The notes beneath the pieces are model-generated. The model did no database searches. It was given only the letters and a program-made list of their open reading frames with translations, and was not told where the DNA came from. A program made the translations under genes and the position numbers. This document shows positions 58,079-64,000 of a stretch of 64,000 nucleotides of DNA, piece by piece. How positions within the stretch are numbered: the stretch's first letter is position 1; each line of letters begins with the position of its first letter. This stretch comes from Datnioides undecimradiatus (Eukaryota; Chordata; Actinopteri; Lobotiformes; Datnioididae), in NCBI GenBank assembly GCA_008933995.1, contig WARS01000137.1, positions 194,501 to 258,500 of the forward strand, read 5' to 3'.

Positions 58079-59072
58079 CCCACTGGATGGGCAGGCAGGG
58101 GGTCTCTCTCTCTCTCTCTGTGGTTTCGGTCGCTCTTCGTCTGTTTGTTTGAAGTTTCCTGTCGTCTGATCTGCTGCTGAGTCTCCGTTCCCGACGACGA
58201 CGCGCTCGCACGGCGGCAAAAGCTGGCGGAGGATGCTTACGCTGCGCCGCGTAGAACCGGAGGAACCGCGAGGTGTTCATACATAAAACACAGCGATATA
58301 ACCACACACACGCACACACACACGCACACACACTTCCCCCAAGACAACAACAGTGTGCTGACTCCATCAATGATCGTCTATATTTAGCATGTTGGTGGGT
58401 GTGCTTGTTCACATTAGGAAGTGAGTGTGTGTGTGTGTGCTACAGCATGATGACACAGCCACGTACAACAAAGAGTCGCAGTTGCTAGGCAACCCCATCA
58501 TCTGAATACGCTCACTAACCAAAACCCTGCAGCCGCGGCAGGTCCTCAGCTGGAGGAGCTGGGGCATTACAGAGCAGAGACCATCACCTGCGCGCTCATG
58601 TGACCATGTGACCTGCGCAGACACACCTGCAGCAGGTGCATGAACAGCTGCACGTTTGTCAGACCTCACACTCCTGGTCCGGACTCACGTTGATGTGACC
58701 GTGTGCAGTTTTTGCATTTTTTAACTCTCTCCTGTCCTTTTTGTGTCCGGACGGTTCCTGGTTTGACTTGATCTCAGTGTCTTCTGCAGACTTCCCCTCT
58801 TTACCCTGAGAGAGAAAGACTTTGAGGTAAACCCGGCACCTGGTGACCTCCAGAGGCCGGTGGCAGACGTTCAAGTCGCTCGTTGCCCCAGAAAAGGGCT
58901 TCCAGGTGGCCTCTGCACTGGAGCCAGGGTTGAGTAATTAGCTGGTGGAGAACGACCTTGGTTAATTGCATCAGTGGGTGTGGAGCTGCAGAGGAAGTGT
59001 GTGTCCGGTCCGTAACGCTGACGCGGCCTCAGAAGAAGCAGCTTTAGTTTTAAAAGATGTCTGCAGGCTGAA

Positions 59073-59168
59073 CGGTGAGGGACGGGTGAGGGACGGGTGA
59101 GGGACGGGTGAGGGACAGGTGACGGACGGGTGAGGGACGGGTGAGGGACGGGTGAGGGACGGGTGCGG
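59073..59168. repeat. 11-bp minisatellite (GGGACGGGTGA)
   Basis: Eight to nine copies of an 11-bp unit with a few substitutions (one ACAGG, one GACGG copy). It is strongly G-rich on the plus strand. Confidence 0.93.
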
Positions 59169-60717
59169 GCGAGGTCACGCCTGACGGTCTGAATACTGAC
59201 GACTCAGTTTGTTTAAACCGGTTCTCCTCCTGTTCCACGCTGGAGCTTCTCAGTCGTGTCTGCAGATGATATTTTTAGAGCGACTGACGCAGATTCAGAG
59301 CAAAGTGATTCGACGTTTGAGGAGCAGCAGTGGCCGGATGGAGAAACGAAACGGAGTCCAGGTGAGCAGGTTTAACCTCTGGAGGAGAAGGGTTCCTGTT
59401 GGCCAGGAGGCGCAGAGTGTGAGCCAATCGGAGAGGAGCTGAACGGCAGGTGCACCGAGAAAAGGACGATGTGGAAAAAGTTAGAGAGACTTTGACTCAG
59501 AACCTTTTTGCCCTTTTACTCGTCTGACAGGAAGCTTTTTGTCATGTCACCTGAAAGTCCTGGCGGAGCGTTGCTGCCCCGAGCGCATCCTCACAGGTTC
59601 TTCCAGGCTGCGTCAGAGCTGCTCACGAAACCAGTTTTTGCAAGTCCGAGTCGAGTCTCCGGTGGTTGCAGTGAGCGATTTACGCCGTGCTCACAGCTCC
59701 CTGAGCTCATTGTTCTGTGAGCAGGCAGTTTGAGTCGATCGATCATTTGTTTTGCATGAAAACACGACGAAAGCTTTGATCTAAGGTCACTGAGCAGCTT
59801 TGTTTACATGCACAACAGCTTCAGGAAGGTGTGTGAGGTTACTTCAGGTCAGCTGCGCAGTCACTGACAGCTGCACTGATCCCAGATCTGTCCTGGACGG
59901 CCCAGAATTCTTTGCAGTTTCTATTTCTGTCCGGCTCAGCCCGCGGCCTCCAAGCGTCCCCCTGAGGTCCAAACTCCAGCGGCGGCTCAGACCCACGCAG
60001 GTGTCCACCTGTCTGAGGCGCTGCAGCTCAAACCGCCCGTCCCGCTTCTGGAACGGCGAGCTGCACGTCAGCGCTTGGGCTCATCAGCGACCACTTCCTG
60101 CGTGACTCAGTGTCTCTCTGTCTCTCTCCGGATCAAACGCGGGATCAGGTGGAAATGATGGAGAAGAACTCGCAGAAGCTCTGTCTCCACTCACACACTC
60201 ACTGTTCGGACTGACGGCGAGCGTCTCCACTGACGGTGGATCAGATCAGAGCGGCGCGTCGTCAGCTGAAGAGCAAGTGTTGAGCGGCGAACGGCGTCAC
60301 GCTGACTCTCCCCTCGAGGCCTCCACACTACAAAAAATGTCCCAGATAAAGAACAAATTTATCAGACGGGCCTGAAATATTCTCCATAACTGGGTCACTG
60401 TCAGGGACGATACGACACAACCAGCGGAGGCTAAACGGAGCGGGCGGCGGGCGACGGGCAGCGGGCGGCGGCGTGTGCATGTAACCTGCTCTGACATTAA
60501 TTCAGACGTTATGATGTCGTTATCGATGTTTATCTTTGGCTCCTGTGTGACTCATAACTGAACGATCAGGTTATTAATAACAATCGGACAATGTTCCAGG
60601 AAGTGGTCGACGCGTGGTTTTAACGGGTTAGTGATCAGCGTCGCGTCTGTTTGTCAGGACGAGGACGCAGATGTGCGGCCGCAGCCGGTGACAGTAATGA
60701 GCACGTTGCTCGGCTTT

Positions 60718-60753
60718 ATTGTTGTTATCGTTATTATTATTATTATTATTATT
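60718..60753. repeat. (TTA)n microsatellite
   Basis: About nine ATT units preceded by GTT units. A shorter relative is at about 38636-38662. Confidence 0.9.
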
Positions 60754-60905
60754 ACCGATGCTGTTTGTCGGAGCACCTACATCAAACCTCCCTGTAATTA
60801 CATTAACGAGCTGCAGCTGCGTTTTCACCCGCTGCGATGGCGTGGAGCGGAGCTGCTGAGGAAGAGCGGCGGCGGCGCCCTCACCCAGCGAGTACACAAC
60901 CCAGC

Positions 60906-60923
60906 CGCAGTGCATTCTGGGAG
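60906..60923 (-). promoter_or_regulatory. ZNF143/THAP11-type motif
   Basis: On the minus strand it reads CTCCCAGAATGCACTGCG, which fits the TCCCAGAATGCA-GCG element bound by ZNF143 and THAP11. It is usually found near promoters; no promoter is otherwise visible here. Confidence 0.4.
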
Positions 60924-62090
60924 AGCGTCTGGTTCACTGCAGCAGGGTTGTGTGTGGACATGCACAGATGATCCGTGACAGACTTGTTGCAAACCAGGTG
61001 ACCGATCTGCGCTCCCACTTCCTGTTCCTGTAGCGAAGTCGCTGTTTGATGCTGCGTCTCTCGTCCTTGCTCAGAAAGGCCGCGGGGGACGTTTGCATTC
61101 GCCTCCTCTGTCTCTCGGCTCCTTCCTGTCCGGCGTCTGTCCCCGCCCACCATTAAAACACAGGCTCAGCACACACAGACACTATATGTGCTTTATGATG
61201 CTTCGCTCGGGATCGGCGAGCCAGCAGCTCCTCCTCACCTCGCTGCAGGACTTCCTGCCCCCGTGCTCCGACTCCCTCACCTCCTGCGTCACTTTGAGCG
61301 CGTCTGCGTCAGGATGTGAGGAAGTAGGACGAGCGCTCGCAGGCTGTGTTCCTCGCCGGCGGCCATGATGCCCACAGGAAAGAGCACGGCAGGTTGTTCA
61401 TTCTGTGTCCGCCTGCAGATGCTCTCCACGTTAAAACCCCAGCCCTCGCCGTGCTCCGCCTCTTAAACCACACTGACGAGCGTTTTCTGATCCGCCACCT
61501 TCAGGTGGAGGGTTTGCCTCTGGCTTCTCTCTGTGGCTGCGCAGCGATGCGACTCTGCAAAGAAGCTGCTTTCTATTAGATGCTGTCAAGGTGTCCCACC
61601 TCAGTTCAGTTTACTTCCTGTTTTATTCTGAAAGTTCCTGTCAGGCCGAAGTTTAAACAGACTGGATCAGCTGAGGCCAATCAATTCATCAGACAGTCCA
61701 GAACAAATAGATCCTGAGTGATAAATCCATCCGCCCAGGTCCAGTCTGCCGAGCCGTGGTCGGGGTCAAGGCGATGTGACAGGAAGTCGATGGGACGAGC
61801 TCGTCCTTTGCCCCGCCGCTCCAGTCAGTTACACAGTCGGGCTGCGCTCAGTCCAAACACCTGGAATCAGCATCGTTCCATGTTTTATTCCTGATGTTTT
61901 GCTGAAAGTCAAGAAAAGAAATCTGCACACCCGGCGAAGCTGCTGACACGGCAGATTGATCGCCGCTCCCTCCGCTGTGCAGCCGAGGACGTGTGGAACA
62001 ACACTGCTAAATAAAAAAGCGTCTCGGTCTCTGACAGGTTTAAGAGCCTCCTGCTGTCACGACGAGTCCCAGGCTGCCTCTGCAGGGAGT

Positions 62091-62257
62091 GCAGGGCTGC
62101 TGCACGGAGCTGCTGTAGGGCGCTGCTGCACGGAGCTGCTGCTGCAGGGCGCTGCTGCACGGAGCTGCTGTAGGGCGCTGCTGCAGGACGCTGCTGCTGG
62201 GTGCTGCTGCTGGGTGCTGCTGCAGGACGCTGCTGCATGGAGCTGCTGCACGGAGCT
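62091..62257. repeat. GCTGCTGCACGGAGCTGCTG repeat
   Basis: About 170 bp of GCTGCTG units interrupted by CACGGA, TAGGGC, CAGGAC and TGGGT phrases. It is an imperfect minisatellite that keeps several frames open as Ala/Cys/Leu-rich nonsense peptides. Confidence 0.9.
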
Positions 62258-62260
62258 GAC

Positions 62261-62306
62261 GAGTCCACGTGAGTCCACGTCAATCCTCGCAGGTTGACGT
62301 GGACTC
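62261..62306. repeat. Direct plus inverted repeat of GAGTCCACGT
   Basis: GAGTCCACGT occurs twice in tandem (62261 and 62271). The second copy extends to GAGTCCACGTCAA, whose exact reverse complement is at 62294-62306 after a 10-base loop. The arms contain TGACGT, a cAMP-response-element half-site. Confidence 0.93.
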
Positions 62307-64000
62307 AGAGACCGACCTTCACATGAAGCGTCAGGGTTTGGTGTCACGCTGCAGAGTTACACAAAGACACAAGTCCAGGGTCTGTGCAGGTGGTTTCACA
62401 GAGAAACGTTCACGTTCGGCTCGTGCGCTGCGTATTTTCTCAGTGAACAGTCTGCAGTAGAACATTAAAACGTGTCCACGGGATGTTTGAAAAGTTCCTT
62501 CATAACAAAGGAACGCTAGCTACATGTAGCCAGGAGCTAGCATACGTGTGTAAACAGATGTCTCTAAATGGCATTTAAAGACTGAGATGTTGTTACATCA
62601 TAACAGTAAAAGCTCACTTCAGATATGTTTTTCTCATTTAACATGTTGTTTCAATTGAAATGGGCGCAAAGCCGACCAGATGTTGGAGTCCAGCTGTCAG
62701 AACAACTCCACTGACCTGATACTTTGAGTTTTAGTGAAACATTTCTTTCAGGTTTCCATGGCGCCGTTGTTTCCTGCAGAAACTCAAAATGTTTCTCCTT
62801 CCAGACGAACCAAAGCGCTAATTAGCATATTTACTCCCCGCCGGCGAGCAGGTCTGCTCTCCAAAAGGACCGCGCAGCTCAGAGGGAGGGATGGTTTTCT
62901 GGCCTCCCTGTTTCTGTCACCATGGAAACTAAAATGCCAAACACAGCAGCGCTCCGTTCCCAGGGAGCGGCACACATCAGGGACGGAGAGGGAGCTAAAA
63001 TAAAATGAAATAAGCCGACTTGTTTGATGTTTCACGCCGCAAACTGAGCGGCGGCATCGTGACTCTGCACAGCAGCAGCTGCGAGCACGCGAGCTGCGGC
63101 CCTTCGTCCGCCTCACCCAGGCTGCAGAGACGTGTCGATTGGCGGCAGCTCATTGACCCAGAGATCTAAACGATTTAAAAAGTCCGGTATTCACAGTTTT
63201 TAAGACAGATTCTTTCAAAATAAAAGCATCTTTTGCATTTGTCGTCCGCAGAAACGTGGATTTCACTCATTCCTACGTTTTGAAATCAAGTTAAAACATA
63301 AATCCAAGTGTTGAACCTGATCACGGAGGTTGAACTGTTACTGCTTTCTTGTGTATTTGGAGGAATTCTGCTGATTCAGCATTTTAACTTGGCACCGTTT
63401 CCATCAGGAGTGTGTTCGAGTCTCCTCGGGCTTCGTGTTTGGGGCCGCTGTGAGGCGGCCGCCTTCGCCACCGAGCGGGACGAGCTTCTTTTCTGCTTCA
63501 AATCCCAGAATAAATCATTTTTCATTATTTTTAGACACGCTCACGGGCTCGTTGGAGTTTTAATGTAAGGAGGTCGAAGACTTGTGCAGAAGCCTTTGAT
63601 GTAAAACTCCCAGACTGAGCCCGAGTGAGTCTGGGCAGAGCCGACGATGACGCAGGCAGATGTTTGACGTGTGATTAATTAACCCTTTAGACCTTTTTAC
63701 TGTTTGTTCCTCTTATTTACAAGCATAACTGTCACATTACACACTGTTCACCTGTATTAACACTCTGCATAAATTAGCTTTCGTTAGCTCTGCAGCTAAC
63801 ACATATATTCAGTATTAATGCATTTAAAAAGCAGGCTATGATTGAAAACAAAGATAAATTTAGTTCAGGATCAAGAACTCGATTTAAATGAAATCCTCAC
63901 ATTCCTAATGAACAAAACATTTTCTGATCGAAGCAGCTGCTGATTGATACTCTGACTGACTGATCGCCGCAGCTCTGCATCTCATGCATCTCATGCATCT

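Larger units (their letters stand above)
35176..64000 (+). other. kcnq3: kcnq3 intron 1 (incomplete)
   Basis: About 28.8 kb without a recognisable exon; vertebrate KCNQ3 first introns are known to be very long. Contents are micro- and minisatellites (listed separately), TTAGCATGCTAA-type palindromes, a 25-30 bp hairpin (50137-50205), three full X-box motifs, tandem CTCF-like cores (52623-52673) and ZNF143-like motifs (36154, 39211, 60906). The longest ORF, 222 codons at 51732-52400, shows no family resemblance. I did not see nested genes or RNA genes. Confidence 0.75.

Noticed and set aside
35176-64000. Search for kcnq3 exon 2 (helix S1) and nested genes
   Set aside because: No segment reading like the S1 core with splice sites was recognised by eye; a protein-to-DNA alignment would be decisive.

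Overview
The window is vertebrate genomic DNA, most likely from a ray-finned (teleost) fish. It has intron-split genes with GT-AG junctions, long non-coding stretches, and dozens of CA/TG microsatellites and minisatellites. There are no bacterial-type operons, tRNA or rRNA genes, or CRISPR arrays. Exons were joined by hand from splice signals, reading phase and similarity to known protein families; nothing was aligned by software.

Three protein-coding genes are supported. (1) Positions 1-2446, minus strand: the 5' four coding exons of a C2H2 zinc-finger gene of the kind common in fish. It has a helical N-terminus, acidic linkers with an IKEE motif, and zinc fingers starting in exon 4, and it runs off the left edge. 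(2) Positions 3520-26208, plus strand: a complete 12-exon dnaaf11 (lrrc6, zebrafish seahorse), encoding about 478 residues. It is a cytoplasmic assembly factor for axonemal dynein arms, with leucine-rich repeats, an LRR cap, a charged coiled coil, a CS/p23-like domain and a conserved C-terminal tail. All twelve exon phases agree. (3) From 34862, plus strand: exon 1 of kcnq3, a Kv7.3 voltage-gated potassium channel subunit. I recognised no later kcnq3 exon, so about 28.8 kb to the right edge reads as intron 1.

Layout: zinc-finger gene (minus), a 1.07 kb head-to-head spacer, dnaaf11 (plus), about 8.6 kb of repeat-rich intergenic DNA, then kcnq3 exon 1 and its long intron. The order and orientation dnaaf11 then kcnq3 match my recollection of human 8q24.22, so this looks like ancient conserved synteny. 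The three genes do not form a known pathway: one acts in motile cilia, one in neuronal excitability, and one is a probable DNA-binding regulator.

The non-coding DNA holds the less ordinary signals. An RFX X-box-like site lies 20 bp before the dnaaf11 ATG, and four full X-box consensus sites lie elsewhere (one in dnaaf11 intron 11, three in kcnq3 intron 1). There are small upstream ORFs before kcnq3, overlapping splice donors at dnaaf11 exon 7, a near-perfect 25-30 bp hairpin, several clean minisatellites and tandem CTCF-like cores. I found no sign of a wholly new biological system; the findings are candidates for regulatory or repeat biology.
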